Below, piece by piece: positions 8,167 to 17,331 of a stretch of DNA of 64,000 bases. The stretch covers positions 3,844,001 through 3,908,000 of the forward strand of contig NZ_AP022671.1 in assembly GCF_011405515.1 (NCBI RefSeq). Direction: 5' to 3'. The position numbers were made by a program, and so were the translations under genes. Each line of letters opens with the position of its first letter. The first letter of the stretch is position 1. The notes below the pieces were generated by a model, which searched no databases, was not told the origin of the DNA, and saw nothing but the letters and a program-made list of their open reading frames with translations. The stretch is from Nitrospira sp. KM1 (GTDB taxonomy: Bacteria > Nitrospirota > Nitrospiria > Nitrospirales > Nitrospiraceae).

Positions 8167-9215
8167 TGGCCAAGTCACGTTGGGGGTTACACCTGTCCGG
8201 ATGGAAAACTCGACGGGAAATGCATGCCGGAGTGTCTCAACGATTCCGATCTGGCGATGGCAAACAACCTGGGCTGAATTCGGTCATGGATCAGGCATTG
8301 GACTGGTTTTTGCGGTTGAAGCAAGCGAACGTTTCTACGGCAGAGAGACGATCGTTCGAGGCATGGCAGAAGGCCGACGCTCGTCATGCCGATGCCTATC
8401 GATCAGTCGTCAGAATGTGGGACTCTCCTGAATTCGCCGATGCGGTGATGAGACATGGACAGGAAGAGGTCGCCTCGGTACCGCCGAAAAGGGACCGCAA
8501 TCGGCTGAGATCTCGTGCCATCATCGCGGTCACGGTCGTCATGGCCATCGCATTGATGAATGTCACGGCGATTCGGATCGCACTGGAGTCGGATCACAAG
8601 ACCGGTACCGGGCAACGGGAAAAGTTTTCGCTGTCGGATGGTTCCATCGCGACCCTGAATACCGGGTCTGCCGTCAACGTCCAATTCTCAGCCTCAACCC
8701 GCAGGCTCGAACTGCTCAAAGGCGAGACCTATGTCGAAGTCACACGCGATCCCGAGCGTGCGTTCGAACTGATTGGCGGCCAAGCCTCGGCTCGCGTATT
8801 GGGGACAGCCTTTTCGATGCGGCGGGAATCGCAGGCGACCATCGTCACGGTCAAACGTGGTGAAGTGGCTGTGCGGCACGTGGATGAAAACAGCTCGGCG
8901 ATGCTCCTCCAAGCCGGCGATCAAGTCAGAGTGACGGACAATGGGCTTGAACCGTTGCGCCGCGTCGATCCCGAAGAGGTCTTTGCGTGGGTCGAGGGAA
9001 GGCTCCGATTTCATGATCGGACGCTGGACGAGGTCGTCGCGGAATTGAGCCGGTATCACGCGGGAATCATTGTCATTGCGAATTCGAAGCTCAAGACGAT
9101 GAGGGTCAGCGGGAACTATCGGCTCGACAATCCGGTGGCGGTGATGACTTCCCTCGCTGACGCCACGCACGCCAGGCTCACCAGACTTTCCGATTATCTG
9201 TTGATCCTCAACTAA
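8166..9215 (+). CDS. FecR-type anti-sigma/sensor (T2)
   Basis: 349 residues from ATG 8166, which overlaps the sigma stop by one base; this coupling decides the start over a TTG at 8130. Cytoplasmic domain about 41-90 (ALDWFLRLKQ, FEAWQKAD), membrane segment about 118-137, FecR domain from GQREKFSLSDGSIATLNTGS, and the STN-like end RLTRLSDYLLILN. The N-terminus is about 20 residues longer than in T5 and T6 before the anti-sigma core. It should pair with the sigma at 7636 and sense the receptor at 9341. Confidence 0.93.
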   Translation: MAKSRWGLHLSGWKTRREMHAGVSQRFRSGDGKQPGLNSVMDQALDWFLRLKQANVSTAERRSFEAWQKADARHADAYRSVVRMWDSPEFADAVMRHGQEEVASVPPKRDRNRLRSRAIIAVTVVMAIALMNVTAIRIALESDHKTGTGQREKFSLSDGSIATLNTGSAVNVQFSASTRRLELLKGETYVEVTRDPERAFELIGGQASARVLGTAFSMRRESQATIVTVKRGEVAVRHVDENSSAMLLQAGDQVRVTDNGLEPLRRVDPEEVFAWVEGRLRFHDRTLDEVVAELSRYHAGIIVIANSKLKTMRVSGNYRLDNPVAVMTSLADATHARLTRLSDYLLILN

Positions 9216-9248
9216 GCGTTCAGCCAACGCTTGTCCTTCACCATTCCA

Positions 9249-9276
9249 TTAAGACTTTGTCCTGCTCCGTTCGTCT
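9249..9276 (+). promoter_or_regulatory. ECF-type promoter, T2-specific copy 2
   Basis: ATTAAGAC, 16 bases, CGTCTA, then AGA, identical in layout to 7601-7628. It lies 65 bp before the receptor start and is the probable sigma-T2 promoter. Confidence 0.65.
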
Positions 9277-9340
9277 AGGTAGAGAACCCTTGATCTCAAG
9301 TCAAAGATTCTGGGGAACAACTATCGACGAGGAGCGTGAG

Positions 9341-11866
9341 ATGATATTCAAGGTTCGATCGAAGATACGTGGTGCCATGGTCGCAGGCCTGCTGGTCGGA
9401 GAGCTGGGTTCGATAGCGTATGGTGCCTCTCCAACCCAGCCTGTCCAGTCCGATCAAACGTTCGCCTTTGAAATTCCGTCGCAGCCGTTGCCAAGCGCAT
9501 TGGATGCGTTCATCAAGGTGACGAACTGGCAAGTCGGCTACGGATCTGATCTTGCACAGGGAGTGGTTTCCCCCGGCGTGACCGGCCAATACCCTCCAGG
9601 GGAAGCGCTGACCCGCATTCTGGACGGAACGGGATTGACCTATCGGTCGATCAATGGGGATACGGTGACATTGGAACGGACGAACACGTCGGCCGCTTCT
9701 GCAGCCGCAGCAGTTGGAGTGGGTGCCATGGCTGCCGCCGAAGGTATGTCCTCAGGCGGTGCAGGCTCCCAAAGTAAGCCGGTCAAGGTGCCGGAGATTT
9801 TCGTGAAGGACGTGCGCGAGCGTGAAAATGACACCAAATCATACGTGGCTGAAGAAGCGAGCACCGCCACGAGAACCGACACGCCGATCCGTGACGTGCC
9901 GCAATCAATTCAGGTGATCACGCGAAAGGTCATTGAAGAGCAGCGAACGTTTCGCTTGGCCGATTCGCTCCAGAACATCGCCGGTATCGTGACCGATCGC
10001 AATACTCAGGGACTCAACGATGCCTTCCTCATTCGCGGATTCAGCGTCACCAACATTTATCGTAACGGTTTAATCGATCCCAGCAACATCAATAACGCGA
10101 CGGATAACTACAATGTCCAGCGTTTAGAGGTGCTCAAAGGACCGGCATCCGTGCTCTACGGGCAGGGAGATCCGGGCGGGATCGTCAATCTGGTGACGAA
10201 GAAGCCGCTGGCCGATCCGTACTATTCCGCAAACGTCATGATCGGGAGCTACAATTTTTATCGGACTGAGCTCGACGCGACCGGTCCTCTCAATGCCAGC
10301 AAGACGGTCTTGTATCGAATCAATTTTGCTGGACAGAAAGCGGAGAGCTTCGTCGATTATGTGAAGCGGGATCTGATCGCCGTGTCGCCTGCGATTACGT
10401 GGCTGATTGGCGCAAAAACGACGTTGACGGTGGAAGCCGATTACTTGAAACGACAGAATCCCGATTACGGCGGTCTTCCCGCGCTTGGAACGGTCCTTCC
10501 CAACATCAATGGCGCACTGCCGCGCAATCGCAATACGACCCTCGGTGAGAAGGAGCGGTATGAGCGAACACAGACCAGGGTCGGATATGACCTGACCCAT
10601 CAATTCAACAACGACTGGGCCATTCGCAATGCCTATCGATACACCATCTTTGAAGAGAACCAACTCTTGAGCGCGTTTCCGACCGGGTTGCTGCCGGATC
10701 AGCGTACGCTGACCCGGGCCGGCATTGAAGGGGGTTCTACCGGATCGATTTGGCACCGGCATTTTCACAACATGTTTACGAATGTGACCGGTCATTTCCC
10801 ATTGCTTGGAATGGATCATCGGCTGCTCATGGGGTTTGAACTGAGGCAGGACAAAACAGATCCGACTCAGGGGGTATTCCGTACGGCTCCCAATCTGGAT
10901 CTATTTGCTCCTTCCTATGGCCAAGGACTTGGCGAACAGACGTTCGCCTTCTTTTCAAAGTCGGACTCCAAGATGGCCGGCGCCTATCTCCAAGACCTCA
11001 TCGAATTATTGCCAAACCTCAAATTTCTCGGAGGTGTCCGCTTTGATTACGTCCATCAAAGTATCAATCCGACGCCGAGCAGCCAGTTAACCTCCGATGA
11101 TACGGCCGTGAGCCCGCGGTTGGGATTGGTGTATCAACCCATCGAACCGGTGTCGCTGTATACGTCATGGACGCGCGGGTTTCTGCCGAATACCGCAGAT
11201 ACACTGAATCCGAGCGGGCAATTGTTCAAGCCGGAGCGTTCGACGCAGTACGAGGTCGGTATCAAGACATTCTTTCTGGACAATCGAGTATCGACGACAT
11301 TGGCCTGGTACCATTTGACGAGAGAGAATCTGCTCACGCCTGATCCCACACTCGGTCCCCTCGGGTATTCCCTGCAGACGGGCGAGCAGCGAAGTCAGGG
11401 GATCGAGTTGGACGTTACCGCGAGCCTCACGAGCGGCTGGAACGTCATCGCGAGTTATGCCTATACCGATGCGGAAGTCACCAAAGATAACGATCCATCG
11501 CTCCTCCACAAGCGATTGGGATTTGTGCCGTATAACAAGGCCACGCTCTGGTCGACCTACTATTTTCAGGAGGGTCTGCTTCAGGGATTCGGCGTAGGTG
11601 GCGGTGTGTTTGGGTACACGAGCCGTAATGCCTCAATCTTCGGGCCCGAACTCAATATTCCAGGGTTCGTCCGCGTCGATGCGGCGCTGTACTACAACCA
11701 TAATCTGCCGGTGGAAAACTGGCTTCATGCCAAGCAGGTCAATCTTGCCGTGAATTTCCGCAATCTCTTCGACCAGGGCTATATTGAGTCTGCATTTAAT
11801 TCGACAACACGGCTCTTTTATGGCGAGCCGCGCACCGTCCTGGCCACGCTCGGCTTGAAGTTCTAG
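9341..11866 (+). CDS. TonB-dependent siderophore receptor with STN domain (T2)
   Basis: 841 residues from ATG 9341 (GAGGAG 7 to 8 bases upstream; signal peptide ends near IAYGAS, residue 29). STN about 42-112 (FEIPSQPLPSALDAF); Ala/Gly linker about 118-142; TonB box in KVPEIFVKDV, where Phe replaces the usual Leu. Plug loop GIVTDRNTQGLNDAFLIRGF and YRNGLIDPSN mark a subgroup shared with T3 and T5, and the last 34 residues (LFDQGYIESAFNSTT, then VLATLGLKF) are almost the same as in T3. Barrel ends in Phe as needed for outer-membrane assembly. Substrate not predictable. Confidence 0.95.
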   Translation: MIFKVRSKIRGAMVAGLLVGELGSIAYGASPTQPVQSDQTFAFEIPSQPLPSALDAFIKVTNWQVGYGSDLAQGVVSPGVTGQYPPGEALTRILDGTGLTYRSINGDTVTLERTNTSAASAAAAVGVGAMAAAEGMSSGGAGSQSKPVKVPEIFVKDVRERENDTKSYVAEEASTATRTDTPIRDVPQSIQVITRKVIEEQRTFRLADSLQNIAGIVTDRNTQGLNDAFLIRGFSVTNIYRNGLIDPSNINNATDNYNVQRLEVLKGPASVLYGQGDPGGIVNLVTKKPLADPYYSANVMIGSYNFYRTELDATGPLNASKTVLYRINFAGQKAESFVDYVKRDLIAVSPAITWLIGAKTTLTVEADYLKRQNPDYGGLPALGTVLPNINGALPRNRNTTLGEKERYERTQTRVGYDLTHQFNNDWAIRNAYRYTIFEENQLLSAFPTGLLPDQRTLTRAGIEGGSTGSIWHRHFHNMFTNVTGHFPLLGMDHRLLMGFELRQDKTDPTQGVFRTAPNLDLFAPSYGQGLGEQTFAFFSKSDSKMAGAYLQDLIELLPNLKFLGGVRFDYVHQSINPTPSSQLTSDDTAVSPRLGLVYQPIEPVSLYTSWTRGFLPNTADTLNPSGQLFKPERSTQYEVGIKTFFLDNRVSTTLAWYHLTRENLLTPDPTLGPLGYSLQTGEQRSQGIELDVTASLTSGWNVIASYAYTDAEVTKDNDPSLLHKRLGFVPYNKATLWSTYYFQEGLLQGFGVGGGVFGYTSRNASIFGPELNIPGFVRVDAALYYNHNLPVENWLHAKQVNLAVNFRNLFDQGYIESAFNSTTRLFYGEPRTVLATLGLKF

Positions 11867-11964
11867 CTGGAGACAAGATTTCAATGCCGGCGATTCGCTA
11901 TGGGCAGTCTAGGCAAACAATGAGCGGCATGATAGTTGTTCCCTCGCAAAACACCACGTGCTTT

Positions 11965-12012
11965 TTATCAGGAAACTAAACATGTTCTTTCGATCGTCAT
12001 CAGTGCTACGTT
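11965..12012 (+). promoter_or_regulatory. Shared sigma-gene promoter block (T3)
   Basis: CAGGAAACTAAACAT (AAACAT at 11978-11983) and TACGTT at 12007-12012, again 29 bp start to start. The sigma ATG lies only 18 bases after the TA, so the mRNA would have almost no leader. Confidence 0.6.
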
Positions 12013-12024
12013 GCCGGTCACGAT

Positions 12025-12546
12025 ATGTCCACGCACGACTACTCAGAGCATCCTCTCCTGGCCTCCTTTCTCAACTGTTATGACGAGCTGACCCGCTTTC
12101 TCACCAGAAAACTTGGCTGCAAAGAATTGGCGGCCGACATCGTGCAGGATACCTACCTGCGTGTGACGCGCGTGGATCACGACACGGACGTCACGCATCC
12201 ACGCGCATTCTTGTTCCGGACAGCCGCCAATCTGGCGACGGACGCCATGCGCCGCCAGCAGCTGCGTTCGGTTTATGAAGCAGGCGACGTGGCGACTGAG
12301 GCCATTGCCAGCCAGGCCCCGTCGGCTGAAACCGTATTGGAAGCGCAGCAGCAATGCCGTTTGCTGCAAGAAGCCGTGGCCACCTTGCCGCCCAAGTGCC
12401 GTACGGTGTTTCTGCTTCACAAAGCGCAGCATCTATCTTATGGCGAAGTTGCGGCACAGCTGAACATTTCAAAGAGCGCCGTCGAAAAGCACATGAGCAA
12501 GGCGTTGGCGCATTGCCGTGATTATATGGAGCGTGGCGGTAGATGA
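12025..12546 (+). CDS. ECF sigma factor, FecI type (T3)
   Basis: 173 residues. N-terminus STHDYSEHPLLASFLNCYDE resembles that of T7 (HPLLDPFLGCYDELARFL), marking the two as close relatives. Region 2: CKELAADIVQDTYLRVTR and LFRTAANLATDAMRRQ; region 4: HLSYGEVAAQLNISKSAVEK then HMSKALAHC. Expected mRNA leader is very short (promoter block ends at 12012), and no clear ribosome site is present. fecR follows 13 bases after the stop if its GTG start is right. Confidence 0.93.
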   Translation: MSTHDYSEHPLLASFLNCYDELTRFLTRKLGCKELAADIVQDTYLRVTRVDHDTDVTHPRAFLFRTAANLATDAMRRQQLRSVYEAGDVATEAIASQAPSAETVLEAQQQCRLLQEAVATLPPKCRTVFLLHKAQHLSYGEVAAQLNISKSAVEKHMSKALAHCRDYMERGGR

Positions 12547-12559
12547 GAGGTCGCAGACT

Positions 12560-13600
12560 GTGGTAACACTCGATTCGCTCGTCATGCAGAGTAGGCGCCT
12601 GCTTCGGCATGGACATCACGTGACGCCGGATGATCGTACATTATCGGACGAAGCCATTCACTGGAGGGTCCGCCTGCAATCGGAGGATCTGACTCCCGAG
12701 GAGCACCGCTCCTTCGAGGAATGGAAGAATCGAACCCCAGACCATCGTGCCGCTTTCGACAAGGTCGATAACCTCTGGCGGGATCTCGATGCGCCCAGCC
12801 GTCTTGTGTGGGAGGAGGCCAGCCAGGGAATCAAATCATCCAAAGTCCTTTCACCGGGTGTAGGGCTGAAATGGAAATGGGGGGCTCTTGCTGCGTCGAT
12901 CGCATTGGTCGTGCTCGCCGGACTATGGTTCTCCGAATATCTGGATCAGTGGACGCCGGGTATGATTTCCACTGCCAGAGGACAACGTTTGAGCATAACT
13001 CTGGAAGATGGATCGACCGTCCATCTGAACACGGACTCGACGATCTCCGTCGAATTGACCGAACGACGCAGGTTTATCCGTCTAAAGAAGGGTGAAGCCA
13101 CGTTTTCAGTCGCACCGGACAAGTCTCGTCCGTTCGACGTTGAATCTGCGGGCGGCATTACGCGGGCCGTGGGGACAGAGTTCAACGTCAGGCGGCACGA
13201 TGATGAAGTGACGGTGACGGTGACAGAAGGGACCGTGGAAGTATCTAAGTTAGACCAGGCGAATCGCCAAGCCAATCCATCACAGGTGACAGTCGGTGAA
13301 CAGATCGGGTACAGCCGTCGCACGGGTATCGGTGCCGTATCGCAGGCCGACCTGGTGCAAGCAACGGGTTGGCGCAGGGGACAATTGGTCTTCGATCTCA
13401 AACCGCTGGGAGAAGTCGTCGAAGAAGTCGATCGGTATTGGCCGGGTAAAATCCTGGTGATCAGTCCCGGCCTCCGTCAGCATCGCATCAGCGGTGTCTT
13501 CAAGACAGGTGATCCTGCGGCGGTCGTGCATGCCTTGGAAACGACATTCCATGTCAAATCAGTGACGGTCGCCGGATATCTCGTCGTTCTCTACCAATAG
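12560..13600 (+). CDS. FecR-type anti-sigma/sensor (T3)
   Basis: 346 residues from GTG 12560, chosen because GAGAGG lies 10-15 bases upstream and it avoids overlap with the sigma gene; the open frame extends back to 12518 and an ATG at 12584 is also possible. Anti-sigma domain about 31-75 (DEAIHWRVRLQSEDLT, FEEWKNRT), membrane segment about 107-124, FecR domain from RGQRLSITLEDGSTVHLNTD, end VKSVTVAGYLVVLYQ. The C-terminal domain has VDRYWPGKILVISPGL where most copies have an S/NRYH motif. Confidence 0.9.
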   Translation: MVTLDSLVMQSRRLLRHGHHVTPDDRTLSDEAIHWRVRLQSEDLTPEEHRSFEEWKNRTPDHRAAFDKVDNLWRDLDAPSRLVWEEASQGIKSSKVLSPGVGLKWKWGALAASIALVVLAGLWFSEYLDQWTPGMISTARGQRLSITLEDGSTVHLNTDSTISVELTERRRFIRLKKGEATFSVAPDKSRPFDVESAGGITRAVGTEFNVRRHDDEVTVTVTEGTVEVSKLDQANRQANPSQVTVGEQIGYSRRTGIGAVSQADLVQATGWRRGQLVFDLKPLGEVVEEVDRYWPGKILVISPGLRQHRISGVFKTGDPAAVVHALETTFHVKSVTVAGYLVVLYQ

Positions 13601-13628
13601 CCTCAGGCTGCTTTCCAAACATCCCGAT

Positions 13629-13674
13629 AAAAATTTCTTCGCAACCACTTGGGGTGGTACCGAGCTCGTGCGTC
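13629..13674 (+). promoter_or_regulatory. A/T tract 42 bp before CGTC (T3 receptor promoter)
   Basis: AAAAATTT begins at 13629 and CGTC at 13671, exactly 42 bp apart as in T5, T6, T7 and T11. The tract would sit where an UP element binds the polymerase alpha subunit, and CGTC at -10 of an ECF promoter. Confidence 0.55.
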
Positions 13675-13710
13675 TTACGGGCGAGGACCGAACTTATCCA
13701 AGAGGGTTGC

Positions 13711-16182
13711 ATGAACAGGTGGATGCTCTGTGCCGGCGTGCTATTGGTGTGCGCGTTAGCGGTAGTCGGCGGTCCGGAATATGTACTTGCCGAGCCGATG
13801 GATTTCGAAATCGCTGCGAAGCCACTCGCGGGCGCATTGGCCGAATTCGCGGCAAAGACGAATCTTCAAGTCCTCTACAGCGGCGAGTTGACGAAAGGCC
13901 TGAATACGAACGGAGTTCACGGCCTGCACGAGCCGGAAGAAGCATTGAAGATTCTCTTGAAGGACAGCGGGTTGACCTATCGATTCACTGACGCCGAGAC
14001 CATCACGCTCGAGCGCGATGGTTCCGCGAATGCTCTGCCCGCAGCCGGGATCGCCGGAGCCGCGGGGGTGGCCGCAACAATGGAATCGACACCATCAGGG
14101 CAGGGATCGCAAAAGCCGGTCAAGGTGCCGGAGATTCTCGTGAAGGAGGTTCGGGAGCGCGACAACGATACGAAATCCTATGTGGCCGAAGAAGCGAGCA
14201 CTGCCACGAGAAGCAATACGCCGGTTCGTGACGTGCCGCAGTCGATTCAGGTGATCACCCGGAAAGTCATCGAAGAACAGCGGACGTTTCGTCTACAGGA
14301 CAGTTTGGAAAACGTATCCGGCCTGGTCACCAATCGCAGTTCCCAGAACCTCAACGATTCGTTCCTCATCAGAGGATTTCAAGTCAACAATGTGTACCGT
14401 AATGGTCTCATCGATCCCAGCAATATTCTGAACGGGACAGATAGTTACAATATCCAGCGACTCGAGGTGCTAAAAGGACCGGCCGCGGTCCTGTATGGAC
14501 AGGGTGATCCCGGAGGCATCGTCAACCTCATCACGAAGAAACCGCTGCCCGATCCGTATTACTCCATCAATGCGACATTCGGAAACTACAACTTCTACCG
14601 ATCCGAGATCGAAGCGACCGGCGCACTCAGTCCCGGTAAGACGCTGCTTTACCGCCTCAACGTTGTCGGACAGGATGCGGGAAGCTTCGTCGATTACGTG
14701 AGGCGAGATCTGGTAGGCATCGCTCCCTCCTTCACGTGGTTGATGAACAATCGCACGACACTTACGGTGGAAGCCGACTACTTTAGACGATGGATGCCTC
14801 GGTACAGTGGAGTTCCTGCCCTTGGAACCGTGCTTCCGAATATCAACGGCGCGCTCCCACGCAGCCGGAATGCATCGCTTGGCGACTTCGAGAAGGACAC
14901 GCGACAGCAGACTCGGGTCGGCTATGACCTGACGTATCAATTCAACAACGATTGGGCGGTTCGCAATGCGTATCGCTATACGGTGTTTGAACGGACCGAA
15001 CTCGTGACCGCAAATCCGGGCGTCCTGCAAGCCGATGAGCGGACGCTGACCCGCTTTGGCCAAGAAGGCACGTGGCAACGCCACTTCCACAACATGTTCA
15101 CGAATCTGACCGGCCGATTCAAGCTGTTGGAAATGGAACATAATCTGCTCGCCGGCTTCGAACTGCGGCAGGACAAGACGGACCCCACCGAAGGGGTGTC
15201 GCGAACGGCCCCCAATATTGATCTCTATGCGCCGAACTACTCACAGGGGTTGGGGCCGATCACGGCTCCGTTCCTTTTAAAGGATGATAGCAAGATGGCA
15301 GGGGTCTATCTGCAGGACATGATCGCCTTGTTGCCAAATTTGAAATTTATGGGAGGAGTCCGCTTTGACTATGTGCATCAGAGTATCAACCCCACGTCCA
15401 GCACTCAGGACACCTCTGACGATACCGCTGTCAGCCCCCGGCTAGGCTTGGTGTATCAACCTATCGAACCGGTTTCGCTCTATACCTCTTGGACCAGAGG
15501 CTTTCTTCCCAATACTCCTTCTGTGTTCAATCCCACTGGGCAATTGTTTAAACCTGAACGATCGACGCAATATGAAATCGGCATCAAATCTTTCTTCTTG
15601 GACAATCGAGTATCAACAACGCTTGCCTGGTATCATCTCACGCGAGAGAATTTACTCACTCCGGACCCCTTCAATCCTCTTGCCCAGGTCCAGACCGGGG
15701 AGCAACGCAGCCAGGGTGTTGAGTTTGATGTGGCCGCCACTCTAACCAGCGGATGGAATGTCATTGCAAGCTATGCCTATACCGATGCCGAGGTCACGCA
15801 GGACAATGATCCGACACTGGTCAACAAACGCCTCGCCTTTGTTCCATATAATAAGGCCACGTTGTGGTCGACGTATTATTTTCAAGAAGGAGTGCTGCAG
15901 GGGTTTGGAGTTGGCGGCGGTGTATTCGGCTACTCGAGTCGCAATGCTTCGCTGTTTGGGCCACAGTTGAACGTGCCAGGCTTTGTGCGAGTGGACGCCG
16001 CCTTGTACTACAACCACGATGTGCACTCCGGCAACTGGCTTCATGCAAAACAAGTCAATCTCGCGCTGAATTTCCGCAATCTCTTTGATCAGGGCTATAT
16101 CGAATCCGCTTTTAACTCCACCACTCGACTCTTTTACGGCGAACCTCGCACCGTGCTGGCCACTGTGGGGCTGAAATTCTAA
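13711..16182 (+). CDS. TonB-dependent siderophore receptor with STN domain (T3)
   Basis: 823 residues from ATG 13711 (AAGAGGG just upstream); signal peptide MNRWMLCAGVLLVCALAVVG followed by cleavage near VLAEP. STN about 29-100; short Ala/Gly linker with IAGAAGVAATMES; TonB box in KVPEILVKEV. Plug VLKGPAAVLYGQGDPGGIVN. Shares the GLID-type plug loop and the C-terminal FDQGYIESAFNSTTRLFYGE with T2, so this pair looks like a recent tandem duplication. Barrel loops (RRWMPRYSGV, TANPGVLQADER) differ from T2, consistent with different ligands. Confidence 0.95.
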   Translation: MNRWMLCAGVLLVCALAVVGGPEYVLAEPMDFEIAAKPLAGALAEFAAKTNLQVLYSGELTKGLNTNGVHGLHEPEEALKILLKDSGLTYRFTDAETITLERDGSANALPAAGIAGAAGVAATMESTPSGQGSQKPVKVPEILVKEVRERDNDTKSYVAEEASTATRSNTPVRDVPQSIQVITRKVIEEQRTFRLQDSLENVSGLVTNRSSQNLNDSFLIRGFQVNNVYRNGLIDPSNILNGTDSYNIQRLEVLKGPAAVLYGQGDPGGIVNLITKKPLPDPYYSINATFGNYNFYRSEIEATGALSPGKTLLYRLNVVGQDAGSFVDYVRRDLVGIAPSFTWLMNNRTTLTVEADYFRRWMPRYSGVPALGTVLPNINGALPRSRNASLGDFEKDTRQQTRVGYDLTYQFNNDWAVRNAYRYTVFERTELVTANPGVLQADERTLTRFGQEGTWQRHFHNMFTNLTGRFKLLEMEHNLLAGFELRQDKTDPTEGVSRTAPNIDLYAPNYSQGLGPITAPFLLKDDSKMAGVYLQDMIALLPNLKFMGGVRFDYVHQSINPTSSTQDTSDDTAVSPRLGLVYQPIEPVSLYTSWTRGFLPNTPSVFNPTGQLFKPERSTQYEIGIKSFFLDNRVSTTLAWYHLTRENLLTPDPFNPLAQVQTGEQRSQGVEFDVAATLTSGWNVIASYAYTDAEVTQDNDPTLVNKRLAFVPYNKATLWSTYYFQEGVLQGFGVGGGVFGYSSRNASLFGPQLNVPGFVRVDAALYYNHDVHSGNWLHAKQVNLALNFRNLFDQGYIESAFNSTTRLFYGEPRTVLATVGLKF

Positions 16183-16248
16183 CGGCTAGCTCACGGAGGC
16201 GATTGTGTTGCAAAAATTCTGCGTGTCCGAGGTTCCTAGCCCTGCCCC

Positions 16249-16374
16249 AAACTGGGGTCAGTTCTTGACTTTGCATGCGGCAAAAACTCGGACTTGGTGA
16301 GGCGAACGGGGTGCGGCTTCGATTGCCGTCTGAATTTTCGAGACTCGCGACAGGGAGATTCGAAAGCGAATCGA
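16249..16374. repeat. Duplicated 3' end of the RAYT element, copy 1
   Basis: About 125 bp beginning AACTGGGGTCAGTTCTTGAC, nearly the same as 16382-16505, which contains the true 3' end of the transposase gene. The element thus has a tandem duplicate of its tail. Ends in GAATCGAATTC against GAATCGCGACG in copy 2. Confidence 0.85.
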
Positions 16375-16381
16375 ATTCAAA

Positions 16382-16505
16382 AACTGGGGTCAGTTCTTGA
16401 CTTTGCATGTGGTAAAGACTCGGACCTGCTGAGGAGAATGTGATGCGGCTTCGATCGCCGTCTGAATTTTCGAGACTCGCGACAGGGAGATTCGAAAGCG
16501 AATCG
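16382..16505. repeat. Duplicated 3' end of the RAYT element, copy 2
   Basis: Matches copy 1 with scattered substitutions; covers the last codons of the transposase (stop at 16390 on the - strand) plus the terminal AACTGGGGTCAGTTC word. Confidence 0.85.
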
Positions 16506-17331
16506 CGACGGTCTGCAGCGGTTCATTCGCCACGCGCCGCAGCAAGTATACCGCTGTGTGATAGGCCTCGCGGTGTGAACGCTCGAGGACGGCATGCACC
16601 GGTAATCGATACGTGGTGGCAACGCGCTCGAGGACTTCGTCTGGAGAGAGACGGGTGGGGCAGGTTTGAAGAGCGGGAACGTTGATCAGCGGCTTCCCTT
16701 GAACGAGTCGTTCGATGCGTTCACGGAAACTGAGGCTGCCAAGAAAGATTTGGCCTCGCAGGTCCTTCCACGGTGACGGCTGGTGAAGCCCTTCGGCAAC
16801 GAAGCGTCGGTAAGCGCTCCGAGCGGTTGATGTGTTGCGGTCGAAGAGGGACAGCACTGCAGAGACGGCAACCCAGTCTGGCGCGTCTTGCATGCCAGCG
16901 GTGGCTCGATAACTACTCCACGGCCACACCCCTGCCTCCGGCACCATGCCGGCTCGCACCGGATTCAACACGACATAACGGCAGAGTTCCTGGAGGTAGG
17001 GCTCCTTTTCCACAAGCAGACTTTTGAACCGGCCTTGCAGCAGGTGTCCCACGCGTTGATGGCCGCGATTGAACCATTGGGTGTAGGTGCCATGGAGTCG
17101 CCGGAGGCCACGACTGAGATTTGGCTCAGGCGTTTCAATCACGAGGTGATAGTGGTTCCCCATCAAGCAGTAGACGTAACAGTGCCAGCGCTGTTGCTGG
17201 ACCTCACGACTGAGTAGGCGGATAAATTGTTGCCGATCGCCGTCATCAAGGAAGATAGGTTGTTGAGCATTACCGCGCGCGGTGATGTGGTAGAGCGCGC
17301 CGGAAAATTCGAGGCGGAGCGGGCGGGCCAT
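16390..17331 (-). CDS. REP-associated tyrosine transposase (RAYT, Y1/HUH family)
   Basis: 313 residues. N-terminus MARPLRLEFSGALYHITARG is diagnostic; the HUH metal-binding motif is H60-Y61-H62 in CLMGNHYHLVIET; candidate catalytic tyrosines lie in YLQELCRYVVLNPVRAGMV (112-129). The C-terminal helix-turn-helix-like part (NEPLQTVAIRFRISLSRVSK) probably binds DNA. RAYTs act as single-strand nickases on palindromic repeats. Full length, opposite in direction to the triads, and bracketed by inverted words (CTGGGGTCAGTTCTTGAC on the left at 16250 and 16383; its complement at 17364-17380), so this may be a recent, still mobile unit. Confidence 0.92.
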   Translation of the reverse strand: MARPLRLEFSGALYHITARGNAQQPIFLDDGDRQQFIRLLSREVQQQRWHCYVYCLMGNHYHLVIETPEPNLSRGLRRLHGTYTQWFNRGHQRVGHLLQGRFKSLLVEKEPYLQELCRYVVLNPVRAGMVPEAGVWPWSSYRATAGMQDAPDWVAVSAVLSLFDRNTSTARSAYRRFVAEGLHQPSPWKDLRGQIFLGSLSFRERIERLVQGKPLINVPALQTCPTRLSPDEVLERVATTYRLPVHAVLERSHREAYHTAVYLLRRVANEPLQTVAIRFRISLSRVSKIQTAIEAASHSPQQVRVFTTCKVKN

